Positions 1 to 8,536 of a stretch of DNA of 64,000 nucleotides are shown piece after piece. This stretch comes from Woeseia sp034521225 (GTDB taxonomy: Bacteria > Pseudomonadota > Gammaproteobacteria > Steroidobacterales > Woeseiaceae). The notes below the pieces were generated by a model that saw only the letters and a list, made by a program, of their open reading frames with translations, was not told where the DNA came from and ran no database searches. The stretch's first letter is position 1. Each line of letters opens with the position of its first letter. The position numbers were made by a program, and so were the translations under genes. Where the stretch lies: the NCBI GenBank assembly GCA_034521225.1, contig JAXHMR010000027.1, forward strand, positions 124,001 through 188,000, written 5' to 3'.

Positions 1-166
1 GCAGCAGTCTGGCCAGCAGGTCGAAGACCACCGCCGGCCGTGCGTTGCCGATATGTGCGTAGTTGTAGACAGTCGGCCCGCACAGGTACATCGTAACCTT
101 GCCCTCGACGAGTGGCTCGAACGGTACTTTCCTGCCCTGCAATGTGTCGTACAACTGTAGCGTCAT
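1..166 (-). CDS. cysS: Cysteinyl-tRNA synthetase, N-terminal fragment
   Basis: The first 55 codons of CysRS are present and the rest lies beyond the window edge. The start ATG is at 166. The N-terminus reads LYDTLQGRKVPFEPL, followed by the class-I signature MYLCGPTVYNYAHIGNARP, which holds the zinc-ligand Cys and the HIGN form of the HIGH motif for ATP binding. The enzyme charges tRNA-Cys in the cytosol. It is divergent from hisI, with about 185 bp between the two starts that must hold both promoters. Confidence 0.93.
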   Translation of the reverse strand, partial: MTLQLYDTLQGRKVPFEPLVEGKVTMYLCGPTVYNYAHIGNARPAVVFDLLARLL

Positions 167-272
167 GGTGCCAGCCAGTCCTCGATCCGTTATCGCGCCC
201 CGCGGGCGGCCCGCCATGATACCAATATCGGCCGCCGGATTTGGCGCTGTGCCCGGCTCCGGGCTCCCCGGC

Positions 273-300
273 TCGACCCGTGCGCCTGATACCCTATAAT
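273..300 (+). promoter_or_regulatory. Candidate sigma70 promoter of hisI
   Basis: A perfect -10 TATAAT at 295-300 is preceded at 16 bp by TCGACC (273-278, four matches to TTGACA). Transcription would begin near 307 and leave a leader of about 45 nt before the hisI ATG. The call rests on sequence alone. Confidence 0.5.
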
Positions 301-351
301 CAGCGCCCGGCGTCCGCGGGATGCCGCCCCGATGAGCCACCAGGAGCCAGC

Positions 352-837
352 ATGACCTATCGCGCCATTGCCTTTCAGCCACGGAAAAGCATTGAACAGG
401 TTGAAGAAGGCACGGACCTTGCGCCCCGCTTTGACGAGCGCGGCCTGATCACCGCCGTCACGACCGATGCCCGCACCGGCGAGTTGCTGATGCAGGGCTA
501 CATGAACGCCGAGGCGCTCAGCCGCACCATTCAGAGCGGCGAGGCGCATTACTACAGCCGCAGCCGGCAGGCGCTGTGGCACAAGGGCGCTACGAGCGGC
601 CTGACACAGAAAGTCGAACAACTGCTTGTCGACGACGATCAGGACTGCATCTGGCTGCGGGTTACGGTACACGGCGGCGCGAGCTGTCATGTCGGCTACC
701 GGTCATGCTTCTACCGGCAGGTACCGGTCGGCGACGCCGCTCAAGGCGAAACGATGACGCTGGAATTCACCGATACTGAAAAGGTGTTTGATCCGGAAGA
801 AGTCTACGGCGACGCGCCGAACCCGACGATTCTTTAA
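352..837 (+). CDS. hisI: Phosphoribosyl-AMP cyclohydrolase
   Basis: HisI opens the adenine ring of phosphoribosyl-AMP, the third step of histidine biosynthesis, in the cytosol. The 161-aa product is a stand-alone cyclohydrolase without a HisE domain. It shows the family motifs YYSRSRQALWHKGATSG, the acidic metal-binding stretch DDDQDCIWLRV, and CHVGYRSCFYR with the paired cysteines of the zinc site. The ATG at 352 is chosen because AGGAG lies 5 nt upstream; an upstream in-frame start at 241 would add 37 residues outside the family. No other his genes are adjacent, so the gene is detached from a his operon. The N-terminal 30 residues are a little longer than in short family members. Confidence 0.93.
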   Translation: MTYRAIAFQPRKSIEQVEEGTDLAPRFDERGLITAVTTDARTGELLMQGYMNAEALSRTIQSGEAHYYSRSRQALWHKGATSGLTQKVEQLLVDDDQDCIWLRVTVHGGASCHVGYRSCFYRQVPVGDAAQGETMTLEFTDTEKVFDPEEVYGDAPNPTIL

Positions 838-848
838 TCCGGGCGCCC

Positions 849-1546
849 TCAGTAGCGCCCCTTGCCCCGTTGCTTCTTGCCGGTGCGCCGCTTGACGGCT
901 GCCGGCTGCGGTTCCCTGAGGGCCACGGCGCGGGCCTGCAGCAAGTATTCGATCGTGCCGATCAGCCACAGGTAATAGCCCATCAGCTCCATGAACTCCT
1001 CGACAGCGAGCTTGATGACGCGCCGGTAATCGTCGCCCAGCAATGCCATCCACAAAGGCTCGTGTCCGACGATGAGTACAAACGCGAAATGAACCAGCGC
1101 ACCGGCGAAGATCAGCGTCAGTCCCGGCGAGGGCCACATCCTCAGCCACGCGAGGCGAAAGCGTTTACGGTGGCGCCACGAATAAACGATGATCAATGCT
1201 GCGACGACGGCGGTCGCGACCTGCCAGAAATTATCGGCGACGTAGCGGTCGAGGAAGTAATCGAGTTCGCGGAAAAAAACATCAGCGCGATGCCGCCGAA
1301 AGTGATGGCAACGGGCCGCTGTACCACGCAGTTCTGTGCAATCCATGCGAACAGCAGTCCACAGATTATCAGTACACCGAGTTGCAGCAATTCAACCGGT
1401 GAGTATTCACTGGTGCCCAGCGCATCCGTCGGGCCGGAGAATAGCTCGAGCTGCAGACCGCCAGGCGATGCGATCTCGATGCGCGTCAGAACCCAGGTCA
1501 CGAGCGCAACACCAAGGAAATACAGCGTGTAGCGAATCAGTACCAT
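849..1546 (-). CDS. Hypothetical multi-pass membrane protein (frameshifted)
   Basis: Two reading frames join into one protein of about 232 aa. The first (from ATG 1546) has hydrophobic segments LYFLGVALVTWVLT and LGVLIICGLLFAWIA and reaches an A7 run at 1273-1279. The second continues with RELDYFLDRYVADNFW, further membrane helices (VATAVVAALIIVYSW, LIFAGALVHFAFVLIV) and a basic tail. One missing base in the A7 run (T8 to T7 on the coding strand) restores the frame. I do not recognise the family. It converges on hisI with 11 bp between stops. The lesion is more likely a sequencing indel than decay, since both halves stay coherent. Confidence 0.6.
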
Positions 1547-1592
1547 GCGGAGCCGCTCGCTCGACCGGGCCTGAGACTATAGGACAGATGGC

Positions 1593-1622
1593 GGCCACGA
1601 TGCCACCATTGGCATCGTGGCC
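1593..1622. repeat. 13-bp perfect inverted repeat with 4-nt loop
   Basis: The arms 1593-1605 and 1610-1622 (ggccacgatgcca and its complement) flank the loop ccat. The hairpin lies just upstream of the membrane-protein gene at 849-1546 and next to the tandem array at 1665. No T-run follows on either strand, so a terminator role is doubtful. Confidence 0.7.
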
Positions 1623-1664
1623 ACCTCGCAACGCCTGTGACTCTGCCAATCGGTGCGAGATCGC

Positions 1665-1764
1665 CACGGCGCTCCGCGCCTCGCGATGACAGCGCGGTCG
1701 TCACGGCGCTGTGCGCCTCGCGATGACAGCGCGGTCGTCACGGCGTTGTGCGCCTCGCGATGAC
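1665..1764. repeat. 37-bp tandem repeat, about 2.7 copies
   Basis: The core cctcgcgatgac recurs at 1679, 1716 and 1753, exactly 37 bp apart, and the preceding cacggcg recurs at 1665, 1702 and 1739. The sequence resembles the degenerate intergenic repeat seen in many bacterial genomes whose complement reads gtcatcgcgaggcgc. It is non-coding here. Its right end runs into the palindrome at 1761-1796. Confidence 0.8.
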
Positions 1765-1796
1765 GGGCCATTCGGCCGCGGCCGAATGGCCCGTCA
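1761..1796. repeat. 36-bp perfect palindrome
   Basis: Positions 1761-1778 and 1779-1796 are exact reverse complements with no spacer (centre ggccg|cggcc). The palindrome overlaps the stop codon of the leftward gene at 1794-2331. It lacks a T-run, so it may act as an RNA 3'-end stabiliser or a DNA cruciform rather than a classical terminator. Confidence 0.85.
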
Positions 1797-2331
1797 GTCC
1801 TGTCGCAATTGCCAGGTACTTGATCCGGCCTCTGTAATCAGGCCGCGGGCCAATAACCAGTCGCGTGCGTCGCTCGCATCATCTTCAAACCACCGTCGTG
1901 TCGAACCGAGCCGGAAGCTGTAGCCCCACGCATCCATGTCGCGCATCAGCCGCGCCCGGCCTACACCCGGAAGTTGGGCCGCGAGTATCAGCTGCAGGTA
2001 ACAGACCGCGCATTCCTCCGCGTCATCCCCACCTGCATCGCGATCAAGGGCCATACGGCGCTGGCGTGTCATGCAGACGATATGACCGAGCTCATGCAGC
2101 ATGGAATGCAACGGCGTATCCGCGCGCGCGTAGACGCGCATGCCTGTGATGCCCGCCTCGGGTGCGCCCCAGAAACTGCCGGGAATCGGTTCGCCGGCGG
2201 CGACCGGAACCAGTGTCACGCCATAGTGTGACAGCAGGGCATCCAGCCCGGATCGTTCCGATATCGCCCATGCAAAGGATGCCCGCCGAAGCGGATATTG
2301 AACGTGCAAGTTCCTGGGCGTGGACTGCCAT
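1794..2331 (-). CDS. Conserved protein with HELGH metallopeptidase-like motif (frameshifted)
   Basis: About 178 aa. The core MLHELGHIVCM carries an HExxH zinc motif, and an EE pair about 25 residues downstream (DDAEECAVCYLQ) could give the third ligand, as in ImmA/IrrE-type domains. The C-terminus has a conserved-looking MDAWGYSFRLGSTRRWF block. The ATG at 2331 begins MAVHAQELARSISASAG; one extra base near 2280 shifts it into the frame ASFAWAISERSGLDALL. A TTG at 2309 is the alternative start if there is no frameshift. It lies 38 bp downstream of lptE, where holA is usual in related genomes. The peptidase role is inferred from the motif only. Confidence 0.6.
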
Positions 2332-2369
2332 GCGTTTCTTGCCGGCGTTGTTGCCGCCAGTCCCGCGGT

Positions 2370-2879
2370 CTATAACGACGAGAGCTGGATAAGGACCACC
2401 CTGACCAGGTCGTCCACGATGGAGTCACGGAGCAGCTCTTCCTCGCGTGCCTTGCCAAGGACCAGCAGCTCATCGTAGGTATAGTCGCGAGTGACTGTCT
2501 GTTCCTGGGGTAGCAGCAGCAAATTCTCGCCGCTTTGTACCGAATAGCCGACTGTGTAGTAAACCTCGTACTCGCGCGGGACATTGCGTGCGGATACGGA
2601 CAGCACGCGCTGGTCCGTTTCGTCAAAAAGTATCGAGAAAACGGCGCTCGCATCGGTTGGCGAATCGACGACATCGACACCGGCGGCGAGCAATTCGCGA
2701 TGCAGTTCGCGGTAGAACGGGCTGTGCCTGTCATTGGTGGCGATATACGTCGTCGCCATCTCCGGCGGTATCGTCGGTGCGCCGCGCAGATGGAAGCCGC
2801 AGCCAGCCAAAGGCATCAGCAAGGCCACCAGCAGCGATAGCCTAACAGGCTGTTGAAAAAGTCTGCTAAACGACAACAT
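2370..2879 (-). CDS. lptE: LPS-assembly lipoprotein LptE
   Basis: LptE plugs the LptD beta-barrel in the outer membrane and helps deliver lipopolysaccharide to the cell surface. The 169-aa product starts at ATG 2879 with a lipoprotein signal peptide ending in the lipobox LMPLAGC, followed by the family's GFHLRG. It then has the short alpha/beta domain typical of LptE. The start overlaps the leuS stop by 14 nt, suggesting translational coupling. The leuS-lptE order is the usual gammaproteobacterial one. The n-region of the signal peptide (MLSFSRLFQQPVRL) is rather long. Confidence 0.9.
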   Translation of the reverse strand: MLSFSRLFQQPVRLSLLVALLMPLAGCGFHLRGAPTIPPEMATTYIATNDRHSPFYRELHRELLAAGVDVVDSPTDASAVFSILFDETDQRVLSVSARNVPREYEVYYTVGYSVQSGENLLLLPQEQTVTRDYTYDELLVLGKAREEELLRDSIVDDLVRVVLIQLSSL

Positions 2880-5322
2880 TGACCAGCCGGCCTGGCACGA
2901 CAATCGTCTTTCGTATCGGCTTGTCAGCGACAAATCGCTGCACATTGTCGTCCGCAAGCGCAAGCTTCGAAATCGCGTCCTTGTCCGCATCGACTGCCAC
3001 CGATATTCGCGCGCGCAATTTCCCGTTGACCTGTACGACGATCTCCACCATGTCCTGTGCCAGGGCCGCGGGATCGACGGCAGGCCAGCGTTCGTAGACG
3101 GGCGCGGTCTTGTGTCCGAGGCGCTCCCAGAGCTCATGACTAAGGTGAGGAACAATCGGAGATAACAACAGCACGATCGCTTCGAGTGCCTCCTGGACCA
3201 CGGCGCGATCACTCGCGGACCCGGCCTCGAATTTATAAATTGCATTCATCAGCTCCATCGCCGCGGCCACCGCTGTATTGAACTTGTATCGTCGGCCGAT
3301 ATCGTCGCTGACCTTTTCGATGGTCTGGTGCGTCTTGCGGCGCAGGTCCTTTTGTTCGGCATTGAGCGATGCAGCATCCACGCCGGCGGAAAGCCCGCCT
3401 TCGCAATGCGCATGGACCGCCTTGAAGAAGCGGTTTAAAAAGCGGAACGAACCCTGCACGCCGTCATCGGACCACTCCAGTGCCTGCTCCGGCGGCGCAG
3501 CGGCCATCATGAAAAGCCGTACGGTGTCTGCGCCGTAGCGTTCGATAAGCTGCTGCGGATCGACCGTGTTGCCCTTGGCTTTCGACATCTTGGCGCCGTC
3601 CTTGAGCACCATGCCCTGCGTCAACAGGTTCGTGAACGGTTCATCGGCCGCCGACAGTCCCTCGTCGCGCATCAGCTTCTGGAAGAAACGCGCGTAAAGC
3701 AGATGGAGAATCGCGTGCTCAACACCGCCCGTGTACTGGTCGACCGGCATCCAGTAGTGTTCGCGGCTATCAAGCATCGCATCATTGCTGTCCGGACTCG
3801 CGTAGCGCGAGAAATACCAGGAGGACTCGACGAACGTGTCGAACGTATCGGTCTCGCGACGCGCCGCCTTGCCGCACTGCGGGCAATCAGCCTCGTAAAA
3901 TTCGGGCATGTCCTTCAGTGGCGAACCGACACCGCTGAATTCGACGTTCTCCGGCAGCACAACCGGCAACTGGTCCTCGGGTACGGGTAACGCGCCGCAA
4001 TCGTCACAATATATGATCGGTATCGGCGCGCCCCAGTATCGCTGGCGCGACACGCCCCAGTCACGCAGGCGATAGTGCACAGTGCGCTTACCGCGCCCTT
4101 CTTTTTCGAATCGGGCGGCAACGGCGTCGAAAGCCTCGGCCGACGTCAAGCCATCGTAGTCGCCGGAATTGATGAGTATGCCGTGCGGCGTGTACGCGCC
4201 TTCCTGTACATCGATGGTGCTGCCATCAGCGGGACGGATCACCTGCGTGACCGGCAAATCGTGCGTCGTCGCGAATTCCCAGTCGCGTTCGTCGTGTCCG
4301 GGCACGGCCATGACGGCACCGGTGCCATAGCTCATCAGTACGAAATTTGCGACCCATACCGGCACGTCGTCACCCGTTATCGGGTGTGTCGCCGACACGC
4401 CGAGCGGCATGCCTTTTTTCTCCATCGTCTCGAGCGCCGCTTCGGCTGCCTGTATCTTGCGGCACTCTTCGAGAAACCTGGCAATGCCGGCATCTGATTC
4501 GGCGGCTTTTGTTGCCAGCGGATGTTCAGCGGCAACGGCCATGTACGTCACGCCCATCAGCGTGTCCGGGCGCGTCGTGTAGACGCTGAGCGGCTCGGCG
4601 CCACCGGCAACATCGAACACAAGCTCGATGCCTTCGGAGCGGCCGATCCAGTTACGCTGCATGACCTTGACCGACTCCGGCCAGCCGGGAAGCTTGTCGA
4701 GCCCGTCCAGCAGTTCGTCCGCGTAGGCGGTAATGCGCATGAACCACTGCGGAATCTCACGCCGCTCAACAAGAGCATCGGACCGCCAGCCACGGCCGTC
4801 TATGACCTGCTCATTAGCCAGTACCGTCTGGTCGACCGGATCCCAGTTGACGACCGAATTCTTGCGGTAAACAAGACCCTTCTTAAAAAGCCTCGTGAAC
4901 AACCACTGCTCCCAGCGGTAATACTCGGGACGGCACGTCGTAACTTCACGACGCCAGTCATAACCGTAGCCGAGCCGCTTCATCTGCCCGCGCATGTAAT
5001 CAATGTTCCGGTAGGTCCACTGCGCCGGCGGTATGCCACGCTGAATGGCGGCATTCTCGGCAGGCATGCCGAATGCGTCCCAGCCCATCGGCTGCAGCAC
5101 ATGCCTGCCCTGCATGCGCTGGTAACGCGCAATGACATCACTGATCGTAAACACGCGCACATGGCCCATGTGCAGCTGCCCGCTCGGGTACGGGAACATG
5201 GTCAGGCAGTAGAACTTTTCCTTGTCCGGGTCCTCACCAACCTCAAAGCAGCCCTTCTCTTCCCAGAATTCCCGGGCACGCCGCTCAATGTCGTCCGGCC
5301 GATACTTGTCGTTCACACTCAT
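2866..5322 (-). CDS. leuS: Leucyl-tRNA synthetase
   Basis: An 818-aa class-I synthetase that charges tRNA-Leu. The HIGH motif appears as PYPSGQLHMGHVR, the KMSKS motif as KMSKAKGN near residue 585, and the CP1 editing domain lies between them (TTRPDTLMGVTYMAVAAEHPL). The zinc-like insertion CDDCGALPVPE and the CPQCGKAA cysteines are present. The ATG at 5322 (MSVNDKYRPDDIERRAREFW) fits family N-termini; a start at 5379 would add 19 unrelated residues. It is somewhat shorter than the 860-aa E. coli enzyme but complete. It is followed directly by lptE. Confidence 0.97.
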   Translation of the reverse strand: MSVNDKYRPDDIERRAREFWEEKGCFEVGEDPDKEKFYCLTMFPYPSGQLHMGHVRVFTISDVIARYQRMQGRHVLQPMGWDAFGMPAENAAIQRGIPPAQWTYRNIDYMRGQMKRLGYGYDWRREVTTCRPEYYRWEQWLFTRLFKKGLVYRKNSVVNWDPVDQTVLANEQVIDGRGWRSDALVERREIPQWFMRITAYADELLDGLDKLPGWPESVKVMQRNWIGRSEGIELVFDVAGGAEPLSVYTTRPDTLMGVTYMAVAAEHPLATKAAESDAGIARFLEECRKIQAAEAALETMEKKGMPLGVSATHPITGDDVPVWVANFVLMSYGTGAVMAVPGHDERDWEFATTHDLPVTQVIRPADGSTIDVQEGAYTPHGILINSGDYDGLTSAEAFDAVAARFEKEGRGKRTVHYRLRDWGVSRQRYWGAPIPIIYCDDCGALPVPEDQLPVVLPENVEFSGVGSPLKDMPEFYEADCPQCGKAARRETDTFDTFVESSWYFSRYASPDSNDAMLDSREHYWMPVDQYTGGVEHAILHLLYARFFQKLMRDEGLSAADEPFTNLLTQGMVLKDGAKMSKAKGNTVDPQQLIERYGADTVRLFMMAAAPPEQALEWSDDGVQGSFRFLNRFFKAVHAHCEGGLSAGVDAASLNAEQKDLRRKTHQTIEKVSDDIGRRYKFNTAVAAAMELMNAIYKFEAGSASDRAVVQEALEAIVLLLSPIVPHLSHELWERLGHKTAPVYERWPAVDPAALAQDMVEIVVQVNGKLRARISVAVDADKDAISKLALADDNVQRFVADKPIRKTIVVPGRLVNVVV

Positions 5323-5426
5323 TACGATCCCGAATCTGCTTGCCCGCCCGCTTACGCAGGTGTTTCGCGAAACCGCCAAGGATATATGGAATTGCAGGCT
5401 TGCGCAGCCTGAAGTCTGGCACGGTG

Positions 5427-6950
5427 TCAGCCAGAAGTCTGTGCACGTCGACGGTATACACCGAAACCGATTGCGATCAGCGCCAGTAGCACGACCGGCA
5501 GATTGCCTGTCCGTGCATAGGGGGTCGTGCCCTGCATCGGCGTCACCTCCATCGTCATGCTGGCAAACTCAAACTGCGCCGCACGCTGCAATAACTCACC
5601 CTGTGGTCCGATAAAACCGCTGATGCCGGTATTGGTAGCACGCACGACATAACGGCCGGCTTCCTGCGCACGTGCGCGTGCAATTTCCAGGTGCTGTGGC
5701 GGCGCGATCGAATCGCCGAACCAGGCATCGTTACTGACATTAATGAGCAGCTGCGCCTCGGGCAATGCGTAGAGTTGTTCGGCGCCGTACGCATCTTCGT
5801 AACAAATCGCGATGGCCAGCCGATGCCCGGCCGGCGTGACGAGGAGCGGCTGCAGGGCGGTACCGGGACTAAGATCACTGTGCGGGAGACTCATCAGCCG
5901 CATCCAATCGCGGACAAAATCCGGCACCGGAAAATATTCGCCGAATGGCACGAGGTGCCGCTTCCGATAGACCTGGCGGCGCTCACCGTCGAGCTGCAGC
6001 ATGCTGTTGTAGATGCGGTCACCGTCGCGCTCAAGGATGCCGAGCAGCAGTGACTGGCGGCGATTGCGCAAGTCCCGCTGCAGCAGGTCGAGATACGGTT
6101 CGACCTGGTCGGCGACCGCCGGAATCGCGACCTCGGGCCAGACGACGATGTCGCTGTCCTGTGCGGCCAGCAACGCATCACGGTACAGGCGTAAAGTGGG
6201 CTGAAACTGCTCCGGCAACCACTTGCGATCCTGCGACACGCCGCCCTGCACCAGTGTGACCGTCAGGTCTTCGCCGTCCGGCGTGGTCCACTGATGCTGC
6301 CCGAGCAAAGCGCCTCCGGCCCACGGCAATAACGCGAGTGCGACCGCCGGCCAGCGCCAGCGCGGCACGCCTGCCGCAAGCAGCGCAGCAGCAGTCAGCG
6401 CAACCAGCAACGACACACCATACACACCGGTAACCGGCATCCAGCCTGCCAGCGGTGAGTCTACCTGGCTGTATCCGAGGCTGAGCCACGGGAAACCCGT
6501 CAACACCCAGCCACGCAACCACTCGACGATGGCCCACGACGCAGGCGCGACAAGCAGCAAACGCCAGAGGCTGCCGCGCACTACCCGGGCTGTGAACCAG
6601 CCGAATGCGGCGTACCACAACGCCATGACCAGGACGACCGCCAGCATCAGTGTAACGGCGAGCAGTAGTGGTACGCGGCCAAAAACGTGTATCGAGATGT
6701 ACAGCCAGTATGTTCCGCCAAGAAAAAGGCCGGTGCCAAAACAGAACATCCAACGCGCGGCCGCACGCGGCGGCGCGGCGAGGACGGCCAGCATGGGCGG
6801 GACCAGGCATAGCGGCGCCAGCACGAAGACGTCGAAAGGCGCAAAGGCCAGCGCCAGCAGCGCACCAGTCAGGAAAAACACCGACCGGGCGAGCCACGGA
6901 CGAGCGAGCAGCCGTTCGATGACGGCGGCGGCCTGCGGTGGCCTCATCAA
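5427..6950 (-). CDS. lnt: Apolipoprotein N-acyltransferase
   Basis: Lnt adds the third acyl chain to the N-terminal Cys of outer-membrane lipoproteins at the periplasmic face of the inner membrane. The 507-aa protein has about six N-terminal membrane segments, a carbon-nitrogen hydrolase domain (residues 225-480) and a C-terminal membrane helix. The catalytic triad is visible: Glu273 in WPEVAIP, Lys330 in YRKRHLVPFGEY and Cys383 in ICYEDAYG. Its start overlaps the corC stop by 4 nt, consistent with the ybeZ-ybeY-ybeX-lnt operon. Confidence 0.95.
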   Translation of the reverse strand: MMRPPQAAAVIERLLARPWLARSVFFLTGALLALAFAPFDVFVLAPLCLVPPMLAVLAAPPRAAARWMFCFGTGLFLGGTYWLYISIHVFGRVPLLLAVTLMLAVVLVMALWYAAFGWFTARVVRGSLWRLLLVAPASWAIVEWLRGWVLTGFPWLSLGYSQVDSPLAGWMPVTGVYGVSLLVALTAAALLAAGVPRWRWPAVALALLPWAGGALLGQHQWTTPDGEDLTVTLVQGGVSQDRKWLPEQFQPTLRLYRDALLAAQDSDIVVWPEVAIPAVADQVEPYLDLLQRDLRNRRQSLLLGILERDGDRIYNSMLQLDGERRQVYRKRHLVPFGEYFPVPDFVRDWMRLMSLPHSDLSPGTALQPLLVTPAGHRLAIAICYEDAYGAEQLYALPEAQLLINVSNDAWFGDSIAPPQHLEIARARAQEAGRYVVRATNTGISGFIGPQGELLQRAAQFEFASMTMEVTPMQGTTPYARTGNLPVVLLALIAIGFGVYRRRAQTSG

Positions 6951-7814
6951 TCGCCGGCGGCCGGGGTGATACGCTTTACCTGCACGGCATCTATGCGCCG
7001 GCGGTCCGCCTTGACGACGCGAAACTCGAACCCACCGAATTTCAGACGCTCACCGCGCCGCGGGAGACGGCCCAGCTCGTGCATGACGAGGCCCCCGATC
7101 GTATCGTACAGTTCATCATCGAAATCACTGGCAAAGTGCTCGTTGAAGTCCTCGATGCGGGTCAACGCGCGGACTGAAAAGCACGAGTTGCCATCCTTGT
7201 CGGCATCCGCCTGGATATAGGCATCCTCTTCGGGATCGTGCTCGTCATCGATCTCGCCGACAATCTCCTCCAGCACATCCTCGATCGTCAGCAAGCCGGA
7301 TACGCCGCCGTATTCGTCGACCACAATCGCCATGTGATTGCGGCTGTCGCGGAACTCCTTCAGCAGCGCATTCAGGCGCTTCGACTCCGGTATCACGGAC
7401 AACGGACGAATGTAGTCCTCAACGCGTAACTCACGACCATTCGCGCTGTTGAAATAGCGCAAAAGGTCCTTTGCAAGCAGTACGCCGAGAACCTCGTCGC
7501 GGTCCTCGCCGATCACCGGAAAGCGCGAATGGCCGGATTCGATGATGACCTCAAGCATTTCGTCGAGCGACTGGTCGGCGTTCGATGACTACCATTTGCG
7601 AGCGCGGCACCATGACCTCGCGCACCTGCGTTTCGGCAACCTCGAGGACACCGGCGAGCATATTCTGCTCTTCCGGGTCGAATACGCTGTCAGCTTGCTG
7701 CAGTAGATTCTGGATTTCTTCGCGGCTCCACGGCTCTCCCTTGATGGCGCGCAGGATACGCGTAAACACTCCGGTTGAGCTCTGGCCGCTGGTACTTGGC
7801 GGTTTGTCGTTCAT
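6947..7814 (-). CDS. corC: CorC/YbeX family CBS-domain protein (frameshifted)
   Basis: About 288 aa once one extra base near 7580 is removed. The N-terminal part ends EVMVPRSQMVVIE; the second frame continues SLDEMLEVIIESGHSRFPVIG with two CBS domains (NHMAIVVDEYGGVSGLLTIEDVLEEIVGEI) and a C-terminal CorC/HlyC domain. Family members are linked to magnesium/cobalt homeostasis and, for YbeX, to ribosome-related functions. There is no membrane domain, as is normal for CorC. It sits between ybeY and lnt as in E. coli. The indel interrupts a coherent protein, so sequence error is likely. Confidence 0.85.
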
Positions 7815-7921
7815 TTCTCTGGTTTTGGTTGATGGGGGTGATGGGTCAGGCAGGCTGACAATGTAAGGTTAAGCATCCCCCGCAACCCGTTTCCGGCTAT
7901 GGCCGGCCATTGTAGCACCTG

Positions 7922-8500
7922 CTATCCGGGGGATTCCCTTCCGCGATACGGATTGTCGACGCCGCGCGCCGCCAGCAGGCGGATTTCGAGCGCCTCCATG
8001 TCGGCCGCGTCTGCGTCCGTGGCGTGATCGTAGCCCAGCAGGTGCAGCGCGCCGTGGACCAGCAAGTGCTGCCAGTGCGCGCGTTCAGGCTTACCCTGCT
8101 CGCCCGCCTCGCGCGTGATGACCGGGGCACACAGGACGAGGTCGCCAAGCGGCAGCGGTTCATCGTCGGCGAGCTGCGTAAAGGCGTCAGCGGGCGCTGC
8201 GGGGAACGACAGCACATTCGTCGCACTGTCGTGGCCACGGTAGCGCCGGTTCAGGTCGCGGCCCTCGGCGTCCGCGACGATGCGCACGCCGATTTCCCGT
8301 GCGCGGCCGGCGTTGCCCGGCACAGCGGCGAGTACATCGCCGAGCCATTCCTCAATATCCCGTTCATCCGGCAGGTTTTCTGCATTGCAGGCAACCTGCA
8401 GTGCCAGCTCCACGACCGCCGCTGTGCCCGGCGCGGATGACACCGGCATCATGCCGGGCTCCAGGGCCACGGCGCGCCATGTGTCGCGCACGCCCGGCAC
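7922..8500 (-). CDS. ybeY: Endoribonuclease/rRNA maturation factor YbeY
   Basis: YbeY is a metal-dependent single-strand RNase involved in 16S rRNA 3'-end maturation and ribosome quality control. The 192-aa frame contains the signature zinc motif HLLVHGALHLLGYDH (H-x3-H-x5-H) and the upstream family block LNRRYRGHDSATNVLSFP. The start is uncertain: 8500 gives a longer N-terminus, while the methionines at 8452 and 8449 give a length closer to 175 aa. It lies 36 bp downstream of phoH, with corC next. Confidence 0.92.
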   Translation of the reverse strand: MPGVRDTWRAVALEPGMMPVSSAPGTAAVVELALQVACNAENLPDERDIEEWLGDVLAAVPGNAGRAREIGVRIVADAEGRDLNRRYRGHDSATNVLSFPAAPADAFTQLADDEPLPLGDLVLCAPVITREAGEQGKPERAHWQHLLVHGALHLLGYDHATDADAADMEALEIRLLAARGVDNPYRGRESPG

Positions 8501-8536
8501 TGGCAGTCCGCCGTGACGCGAGCGATCCGGGACGAG

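Noticed and set aside
1273..1279. Programmed frameshift or slippery site in the A7/T7 run, and similarly in uvrA T6
   Set aside because: Breaks occur in many unrelated genes, often without slippery heptamers, and with mixed direction; sequence error explains all.
1665..1764. CRISPR-like array of 37-bp units
   Set aside because: The units are directly abutting without unique spacers, and no cas genes are near.
2842..2879. Resemblance of the lptE start (tttttcaacagcctgttagg) to a common intergenic repeat or IS end
   Set aside because: Only about 20 bp, it lies inside the coding overlap of leuS and lptE, and there is no matching second end.
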